Source of the DNA: Methanobrevibacter sp.
Lineage (GTDB): Archaea > Methanobacteriota > Methanobacteria > Methanobacteriales > Methanobacteriaceae
Direction of reading: 5' to 3'
NCBI RefSeq assembly: GCF_015062985.1
Contig: NZ_SUTI01000011.1
Location: 6,404-70,403, forward strand
Length of the DNA: 64,000 bases
The notes under the pieces were generated by a model. The model saw only the letters and a program-made list of their open reading frames with translations. It ran no database searches and was not told the origin of the DNA. This document shows positions 26,545 through 34,371 of this stretch, piece by piece. The position numbers and the translations under genes were made by a program. Numbering within the stretch: position 1 is the first letter of the stretch; every line of letters starts with the position of its first letter.

Positions 26545-27560
26545 TGGACTTGCATATTGATAATATTTTAAAAGATTTAGAGAAAGATAATTTTCAAGCT
26601 TATTTACTTACACAATTTACGAATGTGGAATACATTTCAGGATATAAGCCAACTAGTTTTGCTTTTTGTGTTATAAAAGAAAATCCGATTATTTATGCAT
26701 CCGGAATGGATATGGAACTGGCAAATCGCGATTCGGAAATTGAAGTTAAGGAATATGAGTCATATGACATGATGATTTCGGAGTTAAAAAAGGAAGGAGT
26801 GAAAAATCTGGCTATCGAACCGAGTTTGCCTTTCAGCACTTATGTTCGATTTAGGGATGACTTTGAAATTGATTCTAAAACTTATATTGACAAGCAAAGA
26901 ATGATTAAATTGCCTTTCGAAATTGAAAAAATCACAAAAGCAACTGAAATTGCTCAAAAATCATTTTTAGAATTGGACATTTTGAATAATGATGGGACAG
27001 AAAAGGAAATAGCCTTTGATCTTGTACGGAACATGATTGGGAATGGTGCTTCAAAGGAATCGTTTGACACAATTGTTACAAGCGGTCCCGATTCAAGCCT
27101 TCCACATGCTATTCCGCAGCCTAAAAAATTAGATGACCCTATTCTAATTGATTGGGGTGCTATTTTTGAAGGATACTGTTCCGATAACACTCGTACAATG
27201 GTCTACACTGAATATCAACATGAAATATGGGATATTGTGGCTGAATCACATGACAAAGCCATTAAAGCCATTAAACCAGGTTTGAAATGTTGTGATATTG
27301 ATAAGGTCGCAAGAGACATTATTTCAGATTATGGTTATGGCGATAAGTTCATCCACTCAACAGGCCATAGCTTAGGTTTGGATATTCATGAAACTCCGGG
27401 TTTTTCCTTGAAGGATGAAACAGTTATAGAAGAAGGTATGGTCATAACAGTTGAGCCGGGAATATATCTTGAAGGGGAATTTGGTGTTCGCCTTGAAGAT
27501 ACTGTCGCCATTTCAAAACAGGCCAGGATTATTGGAGATTTGCCGTTAAACATTGATTAA
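26544..27560 (+). CDS. pepQ: Xaa-Pro peptidase family (M24)
   Basis: 338-residue M24 metallopeptidase resembling Xaa-Pro dipeptidase or aminopeptidase. The N-terminal creatinase-like domain (VEYISGYKPTSFAF) is followed by the pita-bread domain with metal ligands in DWGAIFEGYCSDNTRT, STGHSLGLDIHE, VEPGIYLEGE and VRLEDT. All five ligands are present. The frame is open upstream to 26322, but that is antisense to the M50 gene; the ATG at 26544 fits the leaderless promoter. It removes amino acids next to proline in short peptides. Confidence 0.9.
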   Translation: MDLHIDNILKDLEKDNFQAYLLTQFTNVEYISGYKPTSFAFCVIKENPIIYASGMDMELANRDSEIEVKEYESYDMMISELKKEGVKNLAIEPSLPFSTYVRFRDDFEIDSKTYIDKQRMIKLPFEIEKITKATEIAQKSFLELDILNNDGTEKEIAFDLVRNMIGNGASKESFDTIVTSGPDSSLPHAIPQPKKLDDPILIDWGAIFEGYCSDNTRTMVYTEYQHEIWDIVAESHDKAIKAIKPGLKCCDIDKVARDIISDYGYGDKFIHSTGHSLGLDIHETPGFSLKDETVIEEGMVITVEPGIYLEGEFGVRLEDTVAISKQARIIGDLPLNID

Positions 27561-27622
27561 TCTTCAAAAAATAAAAAATGTAGGATAATGGCTAGTTACG
27601 GAAGTAAATAGTCTATTAATCC

Positions 27623-28861
27623 TTAATCTAATTCATTAATGGATGTTCCTTTGGTTTCAGGGAATACCCAAATCCAGACACCGACTAATATGGCGAATAT
27701 TGCAGCAATAGCTATTCCATAACTCAAATCAAAGTAGGATGCTACAAGAGTTATCATTATTGGTGTGATAAATTGCGCTCCACGTGCAAGATTGAATACT
27801 GTTCCCACACCGGTATTTCTGATTTTTGTTGGGAATAATTCTGAGAATAATGATCCGAATCCCCCGAAGAATCCTGTTCCGAAACCTGTTAGGAACATGA
27901 ATACGTATAACAAATCATGTATTGCAGCAATTTGATTCCAACAGATTGTTATCATGGATACGCTTATGCCCATTATAAAACTGTATATTGTAAAAGCGGG
28001 TCTCCTTCCAAGTTTCTCAGCTACAAAACCGAAAGTGGTATAACCTATGAAATCACCGCACTGAATCACTATGATTCCCAATGTGGTGCTCAGTAATGCC
28101 ATCCCTCTTTCTTGTTCAAGATATGTTGGCAGCCAGGAATATGTGTACCAATAGGCGGACATACCGAATATGCACAGTATTAATGATATGAGAAATATTT
28201 TTCTGTATTCCTTTGAAAGCAATTCTTTAAACTCTTGGAATATGTTTTTATTTACATATTGGTCTTTATTTTGAATCCAGACATCTGATTCCTTAAGATA
28301 TCTTCTTATAAAGATAACTGTGATTGCAGGAATGATGGAAATCATGAATGTGAATCTCCAACCGATAAGGGGAGTTATCACGCCTCCAACTATTGAAGCT
28401 AAAATTACTCCAACTGGGGCACCTGATTGCATGAAAGCTCCAAATTTTGCCCTTAAATCGTCGGGAAATGTTTCATTGATATAGATTTGGCCTGTAGCCC
28501 ATTCACCACCGACACCTAATCCTGTGATAAATCTGAACAGTACCAGTGAATAGAATGACCATGAGAAAGCACATAATAGGGTGCCTATGGAGTAAAGAAT
28601 AATTGTCCATTGCAATACTTTTTTACGGCCGTATTTGTCACCTAATGCTCCAAATATAATTCCTCCCAAACCTGTAGCAAATAATGATATGCCTAAACAT
28701 AATGAAAGCATTTCTGCTGAAAAATGTAGGCTGCTTTGAAGTTGGGATATTAAAAAGGTAAACAAAACTAAATCATAGAAATCAAAAACCCATCCGGCCC
28801 AGCTTAAACCAAAAATCCTATAATGATCTTTAGTGAGTTTTTTCTGTTCATTCATTAACAT
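27623..28861 (-). CDS. MFS transporter (metabolite:H+ symporter-like)
   Basis: 412 residues with about twelve transmembrane helices in two halves. MFS signatures: GDKYGRKKVLQW between helices 2 and 3 (motif A), GLGVGGEWATGQIYINE in helix 4, AEKLGRRPAF in the second half and FPETKGTSI at the end. This pattern fits the sugar/aromatic acid/sialate-type symporters (AAHS or SHS groups); substrate cannot be read. It stands alone between pepQ (convergent) and a 300-base gene-free stretch. Such secondary carriers are not abundant in methanogens, so acquisition from bacteria is possible. Confidence 0.85.
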   Translation of the reverse strand: MLMNEQKKLTKDHYRIFGLSWAGWVFDFYDLVLFTFLISQLQSSLHFSAEMLSLCLGISLFATGLGGIIFGALGDKYGRKKVLQWTIILYSIGTLLCAFSWSFYSLVLFRFITGLGVGGEWATGQIYINETFPDDLRAKFGAFMQSGAPVGVILASIVGGVITPLIGWRFTFMISIIPAITVIFIRRYLKESDVWIQNKDQYVNKNIFQEFKELLSKEYRKIFLISLILCIFGMSAYWYTYSWLPTYLEQERGMALLSTTLGIIVIQCGDFIGYTTFGFVAEKLGRRPAFTIYSFIMGISVSMITICWNQIAAIHDLLYVFMFLTGFGTGFFGGFGSLFSELFPTKIRNTGVGTVFNLARGAQFITPIMITLVASYFDLSYGIAIAAIFAILVGVWIWVFPETKGTSINELD

Positions 28862-29167
28862 ATTTTAACAACCCTAGAAGTTTCCAAATTTCTTAAAATA
28901 AATCATTTTATATTTTAATTTTAGATTGTATGATATTTACATTTTTTTAAAAAGAGGTAATGGTTTGTTATTTCTTCTTGTTTTACTTGGAGATGGAATG
29001 TTGGCTAGTTTTCATTGTTTTTTTCTAAAGGAAATATCTTTATTTTTCACCATGATTTAAACATCGGATTGATGGTTTGATGATTTTTCATTTAAAAATT
29101 AGCAGTTTTGGGTGAATTAAAATTGGCGTTGAAAAATGGTTTTTTTTAATTTAAGATTATGGATTAA
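28862..29167. other. Gene-free AT-rich stretch
   Basis: About 306 bases between the MFS gene (divergent, to the left) and the 3' end of the flavodoxin gene. I see no ORF with a ribosome site, no tRNA and no strong inverted repeat; it presumably contains the MFS promoter. Confidence 0.5.
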
Positions 29168-29674
29168 TTATTCATTAATCCATATCTTTACGGTGTCTTT
29201 TGCGTCGTATACGCTTGCACCTGGAATTGATAATCCTTTTTTAATTTCAGCACCGGCACATAATTTGTCCAAATCCTTTTGTGAGGAACCAAAACCTGAT
29301 CCTTCATGTGTTACAAAAGGTTTTACGATTTTGCCTGTGAAGTCAAGTTGTTCTAATTGGGTAAACATGGGCATTGGCAATGTTCCCCACCAGTTTGGAA
29401 AACCGATGTATACTGTGTCATATGCATCGATATTATCTAATGTTTCTTTGATTTCAGGTCTTTCATCAGCTTGTTGTTCTTTTTTAGCAACATCAATGCA
29501 TTTCATATAATCCGCAGGATATTCGACTGCGGGTTCTACTTTAAATAAATCCGCATTGTCCAATTCCTGAATATATTCGGCAATCACTTCTGTGTTTCCC
29601 TTTTCGATATTTTTTAATTCGCCACCAAAGTAGTTTTCACCATTTCTTGAAAAATAAATTACAATACTTGCCAT
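29168..29674 (-). CDS. Flavodoxin-like protein
   Basis: 168 residues of the flavodoxin fold. IVIYFSRNGENY is the FMN phosphate-binding region (longer Flavodoxin_4-type), YIGFPNWWGTLPMPM and VTHEGSGFGSS are the other FMN loops. It is probably a small FMN electron carrier or quinone reductase-like enzyme. AGGAG precedes the start. The gene lies 51 bases after the MarR gene on the same strand, so the regulator and flavodoxin are likely co-transcribed and autoregulated from the operators at 30191-30217. Confidence 0.87.
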   Translation of the reverse strand: MASIVIYFSRNGENYFGGELKNIEKGNTEVIAEYIQELDNADLFKVEPAVEYPADYMKCIDVAKKEQQADERPEIKETLDNIDAYDTVYIGFPNWWGTLPMPMFTQLEQLDFTGKIVKPFVTHEGSGFGSSQKDLDKLCAGAEIKKGLSIPGASVYDAKDTVKIWINE

Positions 29675-29725
29675 GATATCTTCTCCTTTTTTTTAATGTT
29701 TTTAGCTATTTTCAGCTATGGGCTT

Positions 29726-30154
29726 TTATTGCCATAGAATTTTTGATAATAGTTTTTTGAGAATCATAAGTTCATCTTCTGTTAGGTCACAGGTAACTTT
29801 CCTTTCCCACTCATCGATTATCTTTATTAGTTTGTCTGTTTTTTCAACTCCCCTTTCGGTTATTTCAACAATCTTTTTTCGTCTGTTTTCCTGGTTTTCC
29901 CTCCGGGCAATATAGTCTTCATCTTCAAATTTTTTCAAAAGTTTAGCCATATATGCTCCGCTTACACCGAATAGCTTTACCAAATCATGTTGGGTGGATT
30001 TTCCTGTAAATCTTATTCTTAAAAGAACTGAATATTCTTTTATGGTCAAATCTTGATTTTCCAGATTCGCATCATAATATGAATGATAATCAGATATTAA
30101 TTCCTCAACATAATGGTATAGGTACATGTCTTCGGGATTTCTATTTAATTTCAT
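29726..30154 (-). CDS. MarR-family transcriptional regulator
   Basis: 142-residue winged-helix regulator. The central winged helix (STQHDLVKLFGVSGAYMAKLLKKFEDEDYIARRENQENRRKKIVEITERG) in shorter terms shows recognition helix, wing RRENQENRRK and the dimerisation helices at both ends as in MarR. MarR proteins bind palindromic operators and are released by phenolics, oxidants or other small ligands. It is divergent from the acetyltransferase gene, with two TAGTTAACTA palindromes in the shared promoter region, so self-control plus control of the neighbour is likely. Confidence 0.9.
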   Translation of the reverse strand: MKLNRNPEDMYLYHYVEELISDYHSYYDANLENQDLTIKEYSVLLRIRFTGKSTQHDLVKLFGVSGAYMAKLLKKFEDEDYIARRENQENRRKKIVEITERGVEKTDKLIKIIDEWERKVTCDLTEDELMILKKLLSKILWQ

Positions 30155-30180
30155 AATATCTGCACATAAGTTTATGAATC

Positions 30181-30225
30181 ATAATATAAATAGTTAACTA
30201 ATGTTAATAGTTAACTATATATAAC
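30181..30225. promoter_or_regulatory. Overlapping divergent promoters with two tandem palindromic operators
   Basis: TAGTTAACTA, a perfect 10-base palindrome, occurs at 30191-30200 and again at 30208-30217, 17 bases centre to centre. A plus-strand TATA-like element (ATATAAATA) flanks them on the left and a minus-strand one (TATATATA) on the right, so a bound protein would cover both promoters. The adjacent MarR gene is the obvious candidate regulator. Confidence 0.75.
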
Positions 30226-30254
30226 AATTGGGAGGATATAATATTTTAGTGGAA

Positions 30255-30314
30255 ATGATGGAAGAAATACATGGCCACAAAAGAGATGGAATCTTGATAA
30301 GATGCAAAGAGTAG
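30255..30314 (+). other. Possible leader peptide ORF
   Basis: A short frame begins at ATG 30255 (in-frame GTG at 30249) downstream of GGGAGG at 30230-30235 and ends at TAG 30312-30314, overlapping the acetyltransferase start in another frame. It would encode about 19 residues beginning MMEEIHGHKRDG. The only strong ribosome site in this region serves this frame rather than the acetyltransferase ATG, so translational coupling or a decayed N-terminus are both possible. Confidence 0.35.
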
Positions 30315-30841
30315 ATTTGGATAAAATTTCACAAGAGGAAATGGAATTAATGTTTAAGCAGTCAAAATTATTGTTTAAGCTTAACCACACTGAACCTATG
30401 ACTGAAGAGTATGATTTGATTCTCAATGAATTGCTTGATAACAATATAGGTGAAAACAGTAGGATAACAACACCTTTCGCCGGTGCTGCTTTTGATAAAA
30501 TAAAAATCGGGAACAATGTTTTTATTAACAGCAATTGCTTGGCAATGGCAAGGGGTGGAATTACAATAGAAGACGATGTCATGATAGCGGGAAATGTGCA
30601 ATTGCTGTCAAACAATCACGATGAATATGAAAGGCAAATCTTAACCTGTGAAGAAATCATCATCAAAAAAGGAGCATGGATCGGAGCGGGAGCAACCGTT
30701 TTGCCTGGTGTCAGCATTGGTAAATATGCAATTGTTGGTGCGGGAGCAATAGTGACAAAAGATGTCCCTGATTATTCGGTTGTCGTAGGCATCCCTGCAA
30801 AGGTTGTAAAAACATTGGACAAGGATAAATTTTCTGAATAA
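30302..30841 (+). CDS. Sugar/maltose O-acetyltransferase-like hexapeptide transferase
   Basis: 179 residues. An N-terminal helical cap (EEYDLILNELLDNNIGENS) is followed by a left-handed beta-helix of hexapeptide repeats (IKIGNNVFINSNC, ITIEDDVMIAGNV, KGAWIGAGATVLPGVSIGKYA, IVGAGAIVTKDVP) and the typical ending VVGIPAKVV. His in NNHD is the likely catalytic base. It belongs to the NodL/LacA/maltose acetyltransferase group using acetyl-CoA; substrate unknown. It is divergent from marR and 13 bases before the NTF2-like gene. The ATG at 30302 has no good ribosome site of its own. Confidence 0.85.
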   Translation: MQRVDLDKISQEEMELMFKQSKLLFKLNHTEPMTEEYDLILNELLDNNIGENSRITTPFAGAAFDKIKIGNNVFINSNCLAMARGGITIEDDVMIAGNVQLLSNNHDEYERQILTCEEIIIKKGAWIGAGATVLPGVSIGKYAIVGAGAIVTKDVPDYSVVVGIPAKVVKTLDKDKFSE

Positions 30842-30854
30842 AGGTTCTGTTATA

Positions 30855-31244
30855 ATGAATGTCTCAGTTATCAACAAAAAACAATTAACGCAGGATCAGG
30901 AAGATGTATTGGGAAGATTCATAGAATTTCAAAGAGCAATGATTGAAAAAGACTCAGAAAAGTTAAATGAAATTATGAATGACAACTACACCCTTACACA
31001 CATGTCCGGTAAGACACAGACAAAAGAGGAATATGTCGATGAAATAATGGATGGAACGCTCAACTATTATGAATCCACAATTGACAACCCATCAATTACA
31101 ATAAAGGGGAACAAAGCATTGTTAAAGGCAGATGTGACTCTTGATGCAAAAGTATATGGGATGAAAGGAACATGGACATTGCATTCACGTCAAACCATGG
31201 AAAAAATTGGTGAAAAATGGTATCTGAGTAAATGGGAAAACTAA
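30855..31244 (+). CDS. NTF2/SnoaL-like protein (DUF4440-type)
   Basis: 129 residues forming a single cone-shaped NTF2-like domain: FIEFQRAMIEKDSEKLNEIMNDNYTLTHMSG and the closing RQTMEKIGEKWYLSKWEN, quoted only in part, are typical of DUF4440. Such proteins are small ligand-binding or isomerase-like domains. It is co-directional with and 13 bases after the acetyltransferase, so it is probably part of the same MarR-controlled transcript. Function is otherwise unknown. Confidence 0.8.
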   Translation: MNVSVINKKQLTQDQEDVLGRFIEFQRAMIEKDSEKLNEIMNDNYTLTHMSGKTQTKEEYVDEIMDGTLNYYESTIDNPSITIKGNKALLKADVTLDAKVYGMKGTWTLHSRQTMEKIGEKWYLSKWEN

Positions 31245-31357
31245 AAATTTTTCCCTCTCGATGGTTCTTAAAAAAACAGTTTTACTTTTTTTCATCATAA
31301 TTAGTTAAATTTATTACTTTCTTCCTTTTAAAATAATAAATGAATTGGGGTGTAGTC

Positions 31358-32116
31358 ATGCCAGTATTTAAAATGAAAAAGGTATGGGATTATTGTACAT
31401 ATAATAAACCGTTTTTTATTCTTGTTTTGATATTATTCGCGGTATTGAATTATTTCATAAAATATTATGAAGACAAGAATTTTTTTCTGGTTTATGGTAT
31501 TATAATAGTATCTTTGATATTAATATTTGGTTATGGGATGATTATTACTCGTGATAGGATGAATGATGGCGTAAGATTGCCAAAAATATTGGTTAAGGAT
31601 GTTATAGTATTAGGATTAAAATCTTTTTTTGTCACGGTCATTTATCTCCTTGTTCAGGGACATATTATAGATTTAATATGTTCTCCATTGAATTTTCCAG
31701 AGTTTGATTTGAAAGATATGTTACTGGATTTGCCGCATACACTTGATTTATTATTTTCACATAATCCTATTGATGCATTAGTTTTTGTTTTTGTTGGCGC
31801 AATTTTTTTTTATGTCACCATGTTTTTCATGGAAATTGCATTGGCCCGGCTTGCAGATTCAGGTAAATTGCTGTCTGCTTTTAATTTAGTAGCCATTAAA
31901 CGAAATATTGATGTAATCGGTTGGGGGAATTATACTAAAGAGTATACACGTATTGTTTTAGCAATTGTTTTATTCTCACTTCTTCAATATATTGATTTTC
32001 AATTCTTTTATTTAAATTATCTTTGGGAAGTTGTGTTAACCCTATTTGTATTTACAACAGAATATCTTGGTATTGGTGCAATATATCAAATAGTAAAAGA
32101 AAAAGAATCAGAATAA
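31358..32116 (+). CDS. Polytopic membrane protein, DUF4013-like
   Basis: About 252 residues with six predicted membrane segments (for example FFILVLILFAVLNYFI, FFLVYGIIIVSLILIFGYGM, DALVFVFVGAIFFYVTMFFM, IVLAIVLFSLLQYI). The early GYGMIITRDRMNDGVRLPK loop and the late IGWGNYTKEYTRI resemble DUF4013 proteins, which are numerous in methanogens and have no known function. The ATG at 31358 is chosen because GGGGTG lies just upstream; an in-frame ATG at 31340 has none. Confidence 0.75.
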   Translation: MPVFKMKKVWDYCTYNKPFFILVLILFAVLNYFIKYYEDKNFFLVYGIIIVSLILIFGYGMIITRDRMNDGVRLPKILVKDVIVLGLKSFFVTVIYLLVQGHIIDLICSPLNFPEFDLKDMLLDLPHTLDLLFSHNPIDALVFVFVGAIFFYVTMFFMEIALARLADSGKLLSAFNLVAIKRNIDVIGWGNYTKEYTRIVLAIVLFSLLQYIDFQFFYLNYLWEVVLTLFVFTTEYLGIGAIYQIVKEKESE

Positions 32117-32532
32117 TCGTTTGATTCATTTCTACATTTTTTCATTTTTCAGTTCATGCATATAAGCGGAATTGTTTTCAGGTTGTAAAATTATTGTTAG
32201 TATGGAAAAAATTTTGTACTAATCAAATTGAACAAAATTTAATAAACAAGAAAAATCAGTTAAAAAATTGAATGAAATCTAAAACTCAATAAGTTCTTCC
32301 AACACTCTTTTTTATGTAAAAAATCTTGCTGCTATTTTAGTTAAATAGCTTTAAAATTTATTTATTGAGTTAATTTTTAATGTATTGTCCGTTAATTGCG
32401 AAATTACTAGATATACTGCATTTAAATAATGCAAGTGAGCACTTACTTTCGAAAATCTTTATATGTGGCTTAGTTCATCTATATAAATATTTAGAATTTG
32501 TTGTTGAATTTTTATAGGTGAGGTGTTTAAAA
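32117..32532 (+). promoter_or_regulatory. Upstream region of adhesin gene with palindrome and TATA box
   Basis: 416 gene-free bases. Near the right end is AAGTGAGCACTT (32433-32444, arms AAGTG/CACTT), closely followed by CTTTATATG (32457-32465), a likely TATA box. Transcription would start near 32485, leaving a leader of about 48 bases that holds AATTTGTTGTTGAA (32495-32508), a sequence repeated before the second adhesin, and GAGGTG before the ATG. The palindrome next to the TATA box is a candidate operator. Nothing recognisable lies in 32117-32400. Confidence 0.5.
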
Positions 32533-34371
32533 ATGAAAAAAGTAATAATGATTTTATTTTTAATTTTAATTGCTTTAACCAGTATAGTTAGTGTATGTGC
32601 TGTCGATATGGATGGTCATAGTATAGAAACTAACGATACACAAAATGTATTATTGGGCGAAGCTGTATATGAAACTTCAGACAGCATTCATAATAATTCA
32701 TATTCGTCTCAAGATAGTGCAATTGAAATTGAAAAGGAATTGCCTTTGAATTCAAGCAGTGATAGTAATGAAGATAGTATTATAAATGATAGTGGAAAAA
32801 ATAATTCAACTATTAAGGGTTTCCGTATGATTTCACCTATTCTCAAAATTGATCAACCCTTACGTTCAGCTGATTTAAATGGGTTACAGGCATCTATTGA
32901 TGAAGTACCTGAGGGATCAACATTAGATTTAGTTGATAATATTAAAAACAACGGTAAAGAAAACAAAATCGTTAATATTAATAAAGACATGACAATTGAT
33001 GGTCATGGTAAAACTATTGACTTTGGTGGCCGTAAGAATTGTTACATGGAAATTAAAGCAAAAAATGTAATCTTAAAAAATATTAACTTCATTAATGGTT
33101 TTAATGATAAAAGTGACAAAGGTGGTGCATTATATATCCATGATAATACATTTGTCACTCTAGTAAATTGTAATTTTTCTGATAATTTTGCAAGAAAATC
33201 CGGTGGAGCAGTTTATAGTGACTATACACTCAAAATTTTAAATTGTCATTTTCATAAGAATGTTGCTAAAGATGAAAATGGTGGAGCAGTTTATGGTTCT
33301 AATGTAAATATTTATTCATCTACTTTTGATGGAAATGAGGTTGATGATAATGGTGGAGCAGTTTATGCTAAGAATTATATTAATATTAATAAAAATCAAA
33401 ACACAAATCAAGGTATAACCTGTTATTTCACAAATAATCATGCCGGTGATAATGGTGGTGCCATATGCTGTGATGGTGAAATCCTTGTTAAAAATGCTCA
33501 ATTAACTCACAATTTTGCTGGAAGTAATGATGATGGTAGTGCTATTTGGGCTAACATGAATATAATTATCAACAATTCATCCTACAATATGAATTTCTGC
33601 GGTAAATCTTCATGTGACCAAGTTTACAGTAAAAAAGGAAAAATTATTCTAGATGGTAATTCCGTCAGAAGCGCTAGTAATTATGATAATCTAGCAAGTG
33701 TAAGTTTGTCTAAAGATGTTGTGAATTTCTATTTGAAAAACAGCGATGATATGAAAAATCTTTTTAAGTTTATTACCAAACATAATCCTTCATGGAATGT
33801 TATTAATATTACTTTAGCTCCAAACACTGTTTTCAAAGTAGATTATAGTACTTATAATACAAAATTCCAAAAGTATGCTCTTCGCTTAACTGGAAATATG
33901 GTGATTAATGGTAATCCAAGCTCTACAATAAAATGTAAAATTAATAGTGGTGGCGGAAAAAAGAATGATTTCATGTATCTCACTCCAAACAGTAAACTTT
34001 TATTGGTGAATGTATCTATAGAACATTTTGATCAAGTTTTCATGAATCTAGGAACAATTTATGGCCATTATTCCGCTTTTGTTCAAAATAAAGCTTATAT
34101 GCCTTATGGTGATAAGAATAGTGGTTTTGAATCATTTAAGGATTCTTTACTTTGGAGCGGTGCTGTTGTTCACAATTTCGGTAATGTTTATTTTGATAAG
34201 TGTACTTTCAACGCCAATTATGCTGAAGGTTTTTATGGTGATGTTTTATTTGCCGAAAAGCATGCTTTAACTGTATTTGACGACTGCACTTTCAAAGATT
34301 GTGATGATACTTTTATTATTGCTAAAGAAAGAAGTACTACCATCATATACCAAGACCATAATCTTCGATGA
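32533..34371 (+). CDS. Adhesin-like protein, N-terminal part (frameshifted gene)
   Basis: Secreted surface protein with a signal peptide (MKKVIMILFLILIALTSIV and onward to about residue 25), a low-complexity Ser/Asn/Asp region and then a right-handed beta-helix with Pmp-type repeats (GGALYIHDN, SGGAVYSD, NGGAVYG, NGGAICC with CxFxxN). The ATG at 32533 has GAGGTG upstream. The frame ends at a TGA at 34369 in the middle of a repeat, while the homologous sequence continues in another frame from about 34346. It is probably the first 612 residues of a protein of about 1280; the break is a one-base indel, either a real mutation or a sequencing error. Confidence 0.8.
   Translation: MKKVIMILFLILIALTSIVSVCAVDMDGHSIETNDTQNVLLGEAVYETSDSIHNNSYSSQDSAIEIEKELPLNSSSDSNEDSIINDSGKNNSTIKGFRMISPILKIDQPLRSADLNGLQASIDEVPEGSTLDLVDNIKNNGKENKIVNINKDMTIDGHGKTIDFGGRKNCYMEIKAKNVILKNINFINGFNDKSDKGGALYIHDNTFVTLVNCNFSDNFARKSGGAVYSDYTLKILNCHFHKNVAKDENGGAVYGSNVNIYSSTFDGNEVDDNGGAVYAKNYININKNQNTNQGITCYFTNNHAGDNGGAICCDGEILVKNAQLTHNFAGSNDDGSAIWANMNIIINNSSYNMNFCGKSSCDQVYSKKGKIILDGNSVRSASNYDNLASVSLSKDVVNFYLKNSDDMKNLFKFITKHNPSWNVINITLAPNTVFKVDYSTYNTKFQKYALRLTGNMVINGNPSSTIKCKINSGGGKKNDFMYLTPNSKLLLVNVSIEHFDQVFMNLGTIYGHYSAFVQNKAYMPYGDKNSGFESFKDSLLWSGAVVHNFGNVYFDKCTFNANYAEGFYGDVLFAEKHALTVFDDCTFKDCDDTFIIAKERSTTIIYQDHNLR

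Noticed and set aside
28862..29167. tRNA or small RNA gene in the gene-free stretch
   Set aside because: No T-loop consensus, no acceptor stem pairing and no stable hairpin could be found by eye.
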